Assembly: GCA_045587205.1 (NCBI GenBank)
Contig: JAZNBV010000008.1
Coordinates: forward strand, 1-33,394
DNA from: SIG78 sp045587205
GTDB taxonomy: Bacteria; Verrucomicrobiota; Lentisphaeria; Victivallales; Victivallaceae
Length of the DNA: 33,394 nucleotides
Direction of reading: 5' to 3'
Shown here: piece after piece, positions 8,763-16,046 of the stretch
Numbering within the stretch: the stretch's first letter is position 1
How the letters are laid out: every line of letters starts with the position of its first letter
Notes under the pieces: generated by a model
Databases searched by the model: none
What the model was told of the DNA's origin: nothing
The model's input: only the letters and a program-made list of their open reading frames with translations
Translations under genes and position numbers: made by a program

Positions 8763-8792
8763 GCGGTAAACACCGCATCATCAATTATTTTT
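8763..8792. terminator. Weak convergent terminator candidate
   Basis: A small perfect hairpin GCGGT-AAAC-ACCGC (8763-8776) lies in the 34-bp gap between the ends of yggS and mfd. T-rich DNA follows on the plus strand (8785-8791) and a T5 tract on the minus strand. The stem is only 5 bp, so termination is uncertain. Confidence 0.3.
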
Positions 8793-11700
8793 CCAAACCG
8801 GCAAGCCTTACTATGCGTAAAAGTTCTTTCAGGCGCACGTCCGGTGGAGCGTTGCCGTCCAGATGCGGTATCTTGCCGTTTACGCGGAATGTATCAGCTG
8901 CGCGTTTCCGCAGCAGAACGCGGTTTTCCATAACTGTTATGCTGGTAAAATGTGCTTTTGCCGCATAAATTTTGATCATTGTCAGAGTCAGCAGATTTTC
9001 CACTTCCGCCGGCAGTTTGCCGAAGCGGTCGGCAAGTTCCAGATGATATTCTTTTATCTCTGCTTCAGAAGTAAACCGGCTCAAAGTCCGGAACACTTCC
9101 AGCCGTGCGCGTTCCGATTCAATAAAATCGACCGGGATACCGGCGGCAAGCACTCCGGCACAACCTTTGCAGGCATAGCGGATAAATTCAATATTAACTT
9201 CTACATCCGGCAGCCATTCGCGCACTTTATTGCCTTTGAGCAGATTTATTTCCTGCTGAAGCAGTTGGCAGTAGAGTTCAAAACCCACTGCATTGATGTG
9301 TCCGGACTGCTCTGCACCGAGCAGATTTCCTGCACCGCGGATCTCCAGGTCGCGCAAAGCAAGTTTCATACCCGCCCCCAGCTGGGTGCAGCGGCGGATG
9401 GCGGCAATGCGCTTGCGGCCGTCCGGCGTGATATAGCAGCTTTCCGGAATAACTAAATATGCGTATGCCTGACGCTTCCAGCGCCCGACTCTGCCCCGCA
9501 GCTGGTAGAGTTCGGCAAGTCCGAAGCGGTCGGCGCGCTCTATAATTATGGTATTGGCATTGGGCATATCCAGCCCTGATTCAATAATGGTAGTGCAAAA
9601 TAGCACCTGTGTTCTGCCGCTGACAAAATCACGCATAACAGTTTCAAGTTCCTCTTCAGGCATCTGCCCGTGTGCCACACTCATTGTCACATCAGGGAGC
9701 ATTGCAGAAAGTTTTTTGTGCCGGTCTTTGATCGTCCGCACGCGGTTGTGCAGAAAATAGACCTGTCCGCCACGGGAAATTTCGCTTTTTATTGCCTGTA
9801 CAAGCAATTGATCATCTTCGCGCATAACAATTGTCTTGACCGGCAGACGCGCTACGGGAGCAGTCATAATCGTACTCAACTGCCGGGCACCGGCCATCGA
9901 AAGATAAAGCGTACGCGGTATGGGTGTAGCCGACATAGCCAATACATTTACATCGGCACGCATCCGCAGAAGCTGTTCTTTGACCTTGACCCCGAAACGC
10001 TGTTCTTCATCAATTATCACCAGTCCCAGATTTTTGAACACAATATCCGCCGATGCCAGCCGGTGCGTACCGATAACTATATCCACCCCGCCGGACGCCA
10101 GACGGCTGACCACGAACTGCTGTTCGGCAACACTCCGGAACCGCGAAAGCACTTCGATCGTATATGGATAAGTTGTAAAGCGCTCGACAAAACTTTCATA
10201 ATGCTGTTGCGCCAGCACCGTAGTCGGTACGATCATTGCCACCTGATATCCGGCTTCAACCATCTTGAATGCCGCACGCATAGCTATTTCGGTCTTGCCG
10301 TATCCTACATCGCCGCACAAAAGGCGGTCCATTGGTTTGCCGGATTCCAGATCGGCTTCGATTTCAGCAATGCTCCGCAGCTGGTCGGCGGTTTCGGTAA
10401 ATTTGAACCGGGCGGCAAACTCCTGCGCAGCAAGCGAACTGCTCTTTATCGGCAAACCGTCTGAAGCGGAACGCACCGCCTGCAAACGGAGCATTTCCGC
10501 AGCATACTGGTGCACTGCTTCGGTAGTCAACTCTTTATCTTTTGCCCACTTTGCCCCGCCCAGCCGGTGCAGTTTTACACGCGAACCGCGCCCGCCGCCG
10601 ATATAACAGCTGACACTGGCGGCCTGATGCACCGGTACTTGCAGTATGGCGTTGTCGGCATATTCAAGAACCATTACTTCGCGCATACTGCCGTCGCTGT
10701 TTTCTTCCAGTTTCAAACCTTTATAGAGCGCTATACCGTGGGCGGCGTGTACAGCGTGACAACCGCTTTCCAGATCGGCAATCACGGCATTTTCCAGTTT
10801 CAGCTCCTGCGCGGCGGCATTTTCCGGAGTTTCAGTGTTATTTTTAAGATGCCGCTTTGCAGCCCGCATCCCTGCAAAAAGTTCATTTTCCGTAATTACT
10901 ACACAGCCCCCGGCAAAGTCCAGAAATCCCCCCGGCACATCCATTACCACAGCGGCACAATCCAAATCCTGCAGATTGTTGGCGGCAAGATATTCGCGCA
11001 TCCGTCCGGGACTTTCGGCGCTGCTGCCGGCTAATACTATATAATAGTTGCAGTCGCTCCACTGCCGCAATTGCTGCTGCCACTGACTGGTCAGCAATTC
11101 CCGCCCGCGGTCGGCAGCTTCATCGGGCAGAGCAGCAAGCAGATGCGCGGTAGCCGGATAAAGTTCAGCTGGCAAAGCATTTTCCGGAGCAGGTGCGCTG
11201 CTGCTGAAAATTTTCAAAATCTCTCCGCAACTGTTTTTTTGGGCAAAACGTTTGTAAAGTTCTTCACTGCCCGGCTCGGCAAACTGCCGAAAATATCCGC
11301 TGTAATCACTGCAGAAAAGCTCAAAAATTTCAAATTTTCCGCCGGCAAAATAATCCATTGCCGGCACCGTATCTTCCAGAGCAGTGCCATCTTCATTTGT
11401 CAGAGTCTGAACTGTACAGCGGTTGATAACGCGGTAAAAGTCCACCTTGCCGGGCAGAGAACGCTGATTGGCAGGATCAAACAACCGTATGGAATCGATC
11501 TCATCGCCGAAAAACTCAATTCTGGCAGGCAGTTCAGCATCAGAACTGAATATATCAATGATTCCACCGCGGCGTGAAAATTCACCGGGACTGGAAACCT
11601 CATACTCATCATCGTAGTCCAGCTTGAGTAGCTGTTCCAGCAGTCCGGTGAAAGAAACAGTATCTCCAACTTTAAGAATGATCTCCGAATCCACCAGTTT

Positions 11701-12102
11701 ATCCGGCGACGGCGCAGGCGAAAGCAGACTCCCCAGCGGAGCAATGACCACATCCAGTTGTTCGTGTGCGGTAAGGGTAAGCACCCGGGCACGCCCCGCT
11801 TCGGAGCCGGCAATATAAAATCTGCCGCGCTGTACCTCGTTAAGCAGTTCAACGCGCCAGGTAAGATTGAAGACCTGTTTCCACATTGTCAGCTGCCGGA
11901 AAAGTTCTTCAGCACTGTCAAGCTGGGGTGTCACGATCAGTACCGGGTGCTGCAGATCCACAGCACGCCTGATTCCAGACAGAAGAACCGCCGCAGCCAC
12001 ACTCTCATCGACCGCAGAAATCACCCGTGGATGAGTGTTTTCAGAAAAAAATTGCCGGAAAAGCAAATTTTTCTTAATTTTTTCAATAACAGCCCTTGAC
12101 AT
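8785..12102 (-). CDS. mfd: Transcription-repair coupling factor
   Basis: Mfd is a DNA translocase that pushes stalled RNA polymerase off DNA lesions and recruits UvrA. The protein has 1105 residues (E. coli 1148). The UvrB-like N-terminal module reads through about residue 340, with the SRRGGIIDIFS block. The RNA-polymerase-interacting domain follows near 440-520. The SF2 motor has Walker A GDVGYGKTE (about 595-603), the DEEQ box near 698 and the TRG block around residues 775-800. A C-terminal regulatory TRCF domain follows. The ATG at 12100-12102 lacks a Shine-Dalgarno; the upstream DNA is A/T only. A TATAAT on the minus strand lies 14-19 bp upstream, implying a very short leader. It is divergent from rpoD. 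Confidence 0.96.
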   Translation of the reverse strand: MSRAVIEKIKKNLLFRQFFSENTHPRVISAVDESVAAAVLLSGIRRAVDLQHPVLIVTPQLDSAEELFRQLTMWKQVFNLTWRVELLNEVQRGRFYIAGSEAGRARVLTLTAHEQLDVVIAPLGSLLSPAPSPDKLVDSEIILKVGDTVSFTGLLEQLLKLDYDDEYEVSSPGEFSRRGGIIDIFSSDAELPARIEFFGDEIDSIRLFDPANQRSLPGKVDFYRVINRCTVQTLTNEDGTALEDTVPAMDYFAGGKFEIFELFCSDYSGYFRQFAEPGSEELYKRFAQKNSCGEILKIFSSSAPAPENALPAELYPATAHLLAALPDEAADRGRELLTSQWQQQLRQWSDCNYYIVLAGSSAESPGRMREYLAANNLQDLDCAAVVMDVPGGFLDFAGGCVVITENELFAGMRAAKRHLKNNTETPENAAAQELKLENAVIADLESGCHAVHAAHGIALYKGLKLEENSDGSMREVMVLEYADNAILQVPVHQAASVSCYIGGGRGSRVKLHRLGGAKWAKDKELTTEAVHQYAAEMLRLQAVRSASDGLPIKSSSLAAQEFAARFKFTETADQLRSIAEIEADLESGKPMDRLLCGDVGYGKTEIAMRAAFKMVEAGYQVAMIVPTTVLAQQHYESFVERFTTYPYTIEVLSRFRSVAEQQFVVSRLASGGVDIVIGTHRLASADIVFKNLGLVIIDEEQRFGVKVKEQLLRMRADVNVLAMSATPIPRTLYLSMAGARQLSTIMTAPVARLPVKTIVMREDDQLLVQAIKSEISRGGQVYFLHNRVRTIKDRHKKLSAMLPDVTMSVAHGQMPEEELETVMRDFVSGRTQVLFCTTIIESGLDMPNANTIIIERADRFGLAELYQLRGRVGRWKRQAYAYLVIPESCYITPDGRKRIAAIRRCTQLGAGMKLALRDLEIRGAGNLLGAEQSGHINAVGFELYCQLLQQEINLLKGNKVREWLPDVEVNIEFIRYACKGCAGVLAAGIPVDFIESERARLEVFRTLSRFTSEAEIKEYHLELADRFGKLPAEVENLLTLTMIKIYAAKAHFTSITVMENRVLLRKRAADTFRVNGKIPHLDGNAPPDVRLKELLRIVRLAGLEK

Positions 12103-12115
12103 TTTATTTTTTTTT

Positions 12116-12121
12116 ATTATA
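12116..12121 (-). promoter_or_regulatory. Candidate -10 of mfd
   Basis: There is a perfect TATAAT on the minus strand 14 bp before the mfd start. I see no good -35 at 16-18 bp, so it may be weak or activator-dependent. The transcript leader would be about 7-10 nt. Confidence 0.3.
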
Positions 12122-12205
12122 TTAGATAAGTTAAGTTAGTGTATTGTCGCTTTACGGGATAGCGCAACCGTTTTTTCGGCGGCCGGCAGCAGAGCTGCAA
12201 GCCAG

Positions 12206-12233
12206 GAACATTAAAATAGCAATGTTCTATAAT
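12206..12233 (+). promoter_or_regulatory. Candidate rpoD promoter with embedded palindrome
   Basis: TATAAT (12228-12233) is preceded immediately by the inverted repeat GAACATT (12206-12212) / AATGTTC (12221-12227), which fills the spacer and the -35 position. The -35 (GGAACA) is poor. The repeat could be an operator. The 263-bp divergent mfd/rpoD gap also holds a small hairpin at 12181-12203 (GCAGC-AGA-GCTGC core) and otherwise nothing that I can identify. Confidence 0.35.
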
Positions 12234-12365
12234 AAATATACCGCACGCAGAAAATTTGGCAATTCCCGGGGGTGCGTATTTTGATTTTTTTTGTCAAATA
12301 TTGTGAATGCAATCCGTTATTGGAGCTGTTTTTAACAGTTGCCAGCGGGAAAGACAGGCAAATTA

Positions 12366-13757
12366 ATGGCAAGCAGTGCGAAAAAAAGTAAAAAAGTTGA
12401 TGCAGTTGCAACAGCAGAAGTCTTGACTCCGGCAGAGGAAACTACTGTTCCGGTCAAGAAAAGAAGTCCGCGGAAAACGAAAGCAGCTCCGGTGCCGGCG
12501 GAAGATACTGTTGTGCTCGAAAAATCTGTTATTGCCGAAGAGGCAGCAGAAGCAGCAGTTCCGGCAGAGGAGACTACTGCCCCGGCCCCAAAGAAAAGCA
12601 CGCGAAAAAAGAAGACGGCTCCGGCAGAAGCTGCAGTTGTTCAGGAGGTTCCGGCAGCGGAAACCGTTGAAGTGACTGCAGAGGTTCCGGCAGAAGAAGT
12701 TCCGGCTCCCCGGGTAGTCCGCCGCCGCAGAGCTGAACGCGCGGCAGTTGCCGGGGACGGCAAAGTCAGAATCGTGCGCCGCCGCAAAGCTGAAGGCGGA
12801 GAAAATGACGCGGCTGCAGTGCGTCCGCGCCGCGCCAGGTCCCTCGAGGGTCGTCCGCAGACCAAACAGGAAAAGGACAATGCCCGCCGCACAGCTCTGG
12901 AATCCAAGATCTCCGGAGTGAGCAAAAACGACACGATGAAAGTTTATATGGGTGAGATCGGGCAGATTTCGCTGGTGAGCAAAAGCGAAGAAGCCCAGCT
13001 TGCCGAAGCTATCCACTGCGGAACCGATGCCACTCACGATGAAGCGCGTTCGACCCTGATCAAAGCGAATTTGCGTCTGGTGGTAAAAATTGCCCACGAC
13101 TTCAAAGGTCTGGGACTGCCGCTGTTGGATCTGATCAGCGAAGGCAATATCGGTTTGATGCGCGCAGTGGAAAAATTTGACCCGGTGAAAGGTGCCAAGT
13201 TCAGTTCTTACGCTGCGTGGTGGATCAAACAGTCGATGCGCCGTGCGCTTGCCAATCAGAGCCGGACGATCCGTATTCCGGTGCAGAGTGCCGGCAAGAT
13301 CAACAAGATCAAATCGGTGCGTATGAAGTTGACCGAAGAGCTGGGACGCGAACCTACTGACAGTGAAATAGCTGAACATCTTGATTTCAGCGAGCGCACA
13401 GTAGCGGGACTGCGTTTGGCGGATTTGCGTACATTTTCGCTGCACGATCCCATCCAGCAGGGAGAAGAAGGCGAGTTTCAGGATATTATTCCCGACCGCC
13501 GGGCAATGACTCCGGATCAGATATTGGGCGATGTGGAGTCGGTCGGCAGATTGCTGACGCTGCTCAACGAGCTGGAAGACCGCGAACGGTTGATATTGAA
13601 GATGCGTTTCGGCCTGGATGGTTACCGCGCCAGAACGCTTGAAGAAGTGAGTCAGGCGATCGGCAGGACCCGTGAGCGGGTGCGCCAGATCCAGAATCAG
13701 GCATTGGTAAAATTGCGTACGCTTCTGGCAGACGAGAGTGGTTATTCCACGGAATAA
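12366..13757 (+). CDS. rpoD: Primary-type RNA polymerase sigma factor
   Basis: This sigma-70 family protein has 463 residues from the ATG at 12366. An in-frame TTG at 12339 is less likely, because a purine-rich GGGAAAG/ACAGG stretch sits upstream of the ATG. Region 1.2 starts near residue 190 (DTMKVYMGEIG). Region 2 runs from about 231 (NLRLVVKIAHDFKGLG) through SYAAWWIKQSMRRAL to the -10-reading part. Region 3 follows. Region 4 ends the protein, with ERLILKMRFGLDG and the helix-turn-helix TLEEVSQAIGRTRERVRQIQ. The long RpoD non-conserved region is absent. The first 188 residues are low-complexity Ala/Pro/Glu/Val repeats punctuated by Lys/Arg clusters (RVVRRRRAE near 116, RIVRRRKAE near 133), replacing the acidic region 1.1. 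rpsU lies 78 bp downstream. A second sigma such as RpoS is possible, but the region 4 sequence suits RpoD. Confidence 0.88.
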   Translation: MASSAKKSKKVDAVATAEVLTPAEETTVPVKKRSPRKTKAAPVPAEDTVVLEKSVIAEEAAEAAVPAEETTAPAPKKSTRKKKTAPAEAAVVQEVPAAETVEVTAEVPAEEVPAPRVVRRRRAERAAVAGDGKVRIVRRRKAEGGENDAAAVRPRRARSLEGRPQTKQEKDNARRTALESKISGVSKNDTMKVYMGEIGQISLVSKSEEAQLAEAIHCGTDATHDEARSTLIKANLRLVVKIAHDFKGLGLPLLDLISEGNIGLMRAVEKFDPVKGAKFSSYAAWWIKQSMRRALANQSRTIRIPVQSAGKINKIKSVRMKLTEELGREPTDSEIAEHLDFSERTVAGLRLADLRTFSLHDPIQQGEEGEFQDIIPDRRAMTPDQILGDVESVGRLLTLLNELEDRERLILKMRFGLDGYRARTLEEVSQAIGRTRERVRQIQNQALVKLRTLLADESGYSTE

Positions 13758-13762
13758 AGATT

Positions 13763-13792
13763 TTGGCGCTTGCAAAAGCGTGGTTATATAAT
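13763..13792 (+). promoter_or_regulatory. Candidate rpsU promoter
   Basis: TTGGCG (13763-13768) and TATAAT (13787-13792) are separated by 18 bp in the rpoD-rpsU gap, so rpsU may be transcribed separately as well as by read-through. The spacer contains a small hairpin, CGCTT-GCAA-AAGCG (13767-13780). Confidence 0.5.
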
Positions 13793-13820
13793 AAAGCAAA
13801 AACCCGTTAACTGTGTTTGA

Positions 13821-13830
13821 AAGGGGGTGA
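13821..13830 (+). promoter_or_regulatory. Unusually strong Shine-Dalgarno of rpsU
   Basis: AAGGGGGTGA pairs with the usual 16S rRNA 3' end (assumed, not seen here) over about ten positions, with one G-U wobble, and ends 5 nt before the ATG. It is the most extensive ribosome site that I found in the window; most neighbours show only AAGG or GGA. Confidence 0.7.
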
Positions 13831-13835
13831 AAATT

Positions 13836-14003
13836 ATGGACACCGAGATTCGCGTAAAGAAAGGCGAACCGATCGAGCGCGCTCTTCGCCGCTTGAAGAA
13901 AAAGCTCGATAAAGAAGGTACGCTCAAAGATCTGCGCAACCGCCGGCACTATGAAAAGCCCAGCGAAATCAAACGCAGAGAAAAGCAGCGTCGTCACCGT
14001 TAA
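13836..14003 (+). CDS. rpsU: 30S ribosomal protein bS21
   Basis: This 55-residue open frame begins MDTEIRVKKGEPIERALRRL and ends in a basic EKQRRHR tail. It matches bS21 in its conserved first half (VKKGEPIERALRRLKKK) and in the RNRRHYEKPSE block near 34-44. bS21 sits next to the mRNA exit and anti-Shine-Dalgarno helix of the 30S subunit. It is shorter than E. coli bS21 (71) and near the 55-60 residues of Gram-positive forms. It follows rpoD, echoing the rpsU-dnaG-rpoD macromolecular synthesis operon in a different order and without dnaG. A terminator follows 18 bp after the stop. Confidence 0.93.
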   Translation: MDTEIRVKKGEPIERALRRLKKKLDKEGTLKDLRNRRHYEKPSEIKRREKQRRHR

Positions 14004-14021
14004 GGCGAATGACTCAAAAAG

Positions 14022-14066
14022 GAGCTGTTGCAAAACCTTAAATCAGGTATGCAACGGCTCTTTTTT
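14022..14066 (+). terminator. Intrinsic terminator after rpsU
   Basis: The stem GAGCTGTTGCA (14022-14032) pairs with TGCAACGGCTC (14050-14060), with one U-G pair, and is followed by T6 (14061-14066). Confidence 0.88.
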
Positions 14067-14234
14067 GTCTTGAGATATATTTTAAGCAGCAGTAAGGCAC
14101 GAGATTGCCCGTGATGTGCCACTGTACTTTGATTCTTCACAAAATTCAGGACAATAACAAGCCATAACAACGGCAAAAGCCTTGCAGTAATTTTTCCGTA
14201 AACAGCTTCCTCCTTTTCTGACAAATGAAAAAAT

Positions 14235-14274
14235 GTTATGATTCTTAAAAAAGTGTTATGATTCTTAAAAAAGT
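14235..14274 (+). repeat. Perfect 20-bp tandem repeat upstream of the phosphatase gene
   Basis: GTTATGATTCTTAAAAAAGT occurs twice head to tail (14235-14254 and 14255-14274), 25-65 bp upstream of the -35. Within it, TTA-starting hexamers recur every 10 bp (14236, 14246, 14256, 14266), so they lie on one helix face. This suits a tandem activator site of the PhoP/PhoB kind, or an UP-like A-tract element. The rest of the 14067-14359 gap holds one hairpin (GGCAC 14096-14100 / GTGCC 14116-14120) and no gene that I can support. Confidence 0.6.
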
Positions 14275-14299
14275 TAACGGTTTTTCATTTTTTATGGAT

Positions 14300-14327
14300 T
14301 TGATTTTTTATTTTTTCCGTATATATT
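14300..14327 (+). promoter_or_regulatory. Candidate promoter of the alkaline phosphatase gene
   Basis: TTGATT (14300-14305) and TATATT (14322-14327) are separated by 16 bp, ending 32 bp before the ATG. A GAAAGGAA ribosome site lies between. Confidence 0.5.
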
Positions 14328-14359
14328 TACAGCAAACTCAACAATAGAAAGGAATTTGT

Positions 14360-15757
14360 ATGAAAAGAGTAAAGCTTTTTCTGACAGCAGTGCTGACAAT
14401 CACTTTGACAGTGCTGTCAAATGCCGTTGAAATCAAGCCGGTAAAGTACGTATTTTTGTTTATCGGTGACGGTATGAGTCTGCCCCAGCGGATGTTGGCA
14501 GAAGAATACAGCCGCAAGACCGCCAACCAGGGTTTGTTTATCAATTCAATGCCCTTTCAGGCTGTAACCACCACCAGTTCGGCATCGGATTATATTACTG
14601 ACTCGGCTGCCAGCGGAACCGCTATTGCCTGTGGCGAAAAGACCGTAAACCGTGCTCTCGGGCTGGATAAAACGCTTAAACGCAAACAGCAGTCGGTTGC
14701 CAAGGTGGCAAAAGCTGCCGGACGCAAAGTGGGGATCATCTCCACTATGCCCATCAATCACGCCACTCCGGCGGCGTTTTGCGCCAATCAGCCGCACCGC
14801 AAAAACAATTATGCCATTGCGCTGGATCTGCTGAACACCGATTTTGATTACTTCGGCGGCGGCGGCTTGCTCAATTACGATGACAAAAAACATAAACTCT
14901 ACCGGGGTGATGTTTTTACTCTGTTTGCTCAAAAAGGGTATAAAGTAGCGCATAACCGGCGCGATATCGAGGCGTTTGAAGCCAAATCCGGCAAATTTTT
15001 TGCCGCTCCGGTCAAGGGCAGTTATCTGCCGTTTGCCATTGACCGCAACGCAGATGATATGCGTCTGGAAGAATTTGTCAGCCAGGCGATCAAACTGCTG
15101 GATAACGGAAAAGGATTCTTTATTATGGCGGAAGGCGGAAAGATCGATGTAGCCTGCCATAACAATGACGGTGCCACTGCCGCGCGCGAAGCTGTTGATC
15201 TTGACAATGCAGTAAAAGTTGCGCTTGAATTTGCCCGCAAACATCCTGCCGACACGCTTATTGTAGTTACCGGCGACCACGAAACCGGCGGTCTGACACT
15301 CGGCAGAAGCGGTTCCGGTTACAATCCGGATTTTGCAAAACTTAAATTGCAGAAATACTCCATTGATGTGATGGTCGCCAAAGTACGCGAATTTCTCGGT
15401 TCCAGAAACGATTTGCAATTCAATGATATCAAGCCGCTGCTGGCAGAATACTTCAACTTTTATTTTGCTGACAGCAAAAATATTCCGGAAAACGCCATTA
15501 AGCTCACCGCTGCCGAGGCTGAAGAGCTGAAGGAGGCCTTCAAGCAGCAGTATAAGGACGGCAAACTTCAGCGTTACAATCCGCTGGTCTGGGCGGCAAT
15601 ACCGATTTTCAACCGCAAAATTGGTGTCGGCTGGACAACTCACAGCCATACTGCACTGCCGGTGATCACATCGGCTTACGGCGTGAACGCTCCGCTCTTT
15701 TCCGGCTTTATAGACAATACAGATATAGCCAAAATTCTCAAGCAGGCAGTTCGCTGA
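14360..15757 (+). CDS. Alkaline phosphatase, PhoA family
   Basis: This 465-residue exported phosphomonoesterase hydrolyses phosphate esters with two zinc ions and a magnesium ion. The signal peptide is residues 1-22, with a likely cut after SNA. IGDGM near 36-40 gives an early metal ligand. The nucleophile block T80-D81-S82-AASG carries Ser82. MAEGGKIDVACHNND is near 255, TGDHETGG has D306/H307, and a C-terminal WTTHSHTALP carries H430, matching the third zinc-site His of E. coli PhoA. All expected metal and catalytic residues are present, so it should be active. It is a monocistronic unit with its own promoter and a strong terminator. The tandem repeat upstream suggests phosphate control, but no phoB or phoR is in the window. 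Confidence 0.93.
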   Translation: MKRVKLFLTAVLTITLTVLSNAVEIKPVKYVFLFIGDGMSLPQRMLAEEYSRKTANQGLFINSMPFQAVTTTSSASDYITDSAASGTAIACGEKTVNRALGLDKTLKRKQQSVAKVAKAAGRKVGIISTMPINHATPAAFCANQPHRKNNYAIALDLLNTDFDYFGGGGLLNYDDKKHKLYRGDVFTLFAQKGYKVAHNRRDIEAFEAKSGKFFAAPVKGSYLPFAIDRNADDMRLEEFVSQAIKLLDNGKGFFIMAEGGKIDVACHNNDGATAAREAVDLDNAVKVALEFARKHPADTLIVVTGDHETGGLTLGRSGSGYNPDFAKLKLQKYSIDVMVAKVREFLGSRNDLQFNDIKPLLAEYFNFYFADSKNIPENAIKLTAAEAEELKEAFKQQYKDGKLQRYNPLVWAAIPIFNRKIGVGWTTHSHTALPVITSAYGVNAPLFSGFIDNTDIAKILKQAVR

Positions 15758-15818
15758 AAATAAAAATATAAATATAAATACCCTCCGGGGATCGATCAGC
15801 ATCTTGTTATTGCTTTGC

Positions 15819-15863
15819 CACAGCTCCGCAAATACCGGTATATTACGGAGCTGTGCTGTTTTT
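15819..15863 (+). terminator. Intrinsic terminator after the phosphatase gene
   Basis: The perfect 10-bp stem CACAGCTCCG (15819-15828) / CGGAGCTGTG (15846-15855) is followed by a T5 tract (15859-15863). Confidence 0.85.
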
Positions 15864-15878
15864 ACGGATTTTTACAAA

Positions 15879-15902
15879 CCATCTTATGCGCCTGTAAGAT
15901 GG
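15879..15902. promoter_or_regulatory. Perfect inverted repeat upstream of the antiporter gene
   Basis: CCATCTTA (15879-15886) and TAAGATGG (15895-15902) form an 8-bp perfect palindrome with an 8-bp spacer, 145 bp upstream of the antiporter start. It could be an operator or an RNA hairpin. No T-run follows it. Confidence 0.4.
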
Positions 15903-15978
15903 CAGCAGTGCGTAACCGGCTGCAGCTGTCTAACCTCCTCTGCGAACCACTTTTTTGCTGAAAAAGTTATTTTTGCAG

Positions 15979-16007
15979 TTGCGAAAACCGGAAACCGGAT
16001 GTAAATT
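15979..16007 (+). promoter_or_regulatory. Candidate promoter of the antiporter operon
   Basis: TTGCGA (15979-15984) and TAAATT (16002-16007) are separated by 17 bp, 40 bp before the ATG. The hexamers are moderate matches to consensus. Confidence 0.35.
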
Positions 16008-16046
16008 GCTTTTACAGAGAGGTGATTTGAAAGGTTTTAAACAGTT

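Noticed and set aside
12206..12227. LexA/SOS box upstream of rpoD
   Set aside because: It contains GAAC and GTTC, but 14 bp apart instead of the 4 bp of Gram-positive SOS boxes.
12339..12365. RpoD starting at the upstream TTG
   Set aside because: The ATG at 12366 has purine-rich upstream sequence and an ordinary start codon; the nine added residues have no support.
12363..14033. Long minus-strand open frame opposite rpoD-rpsU
   Set aside because: It is the antisense shadow of two clear genes, with Phe/Cys/Arg-rich composition and no recognisable domain.
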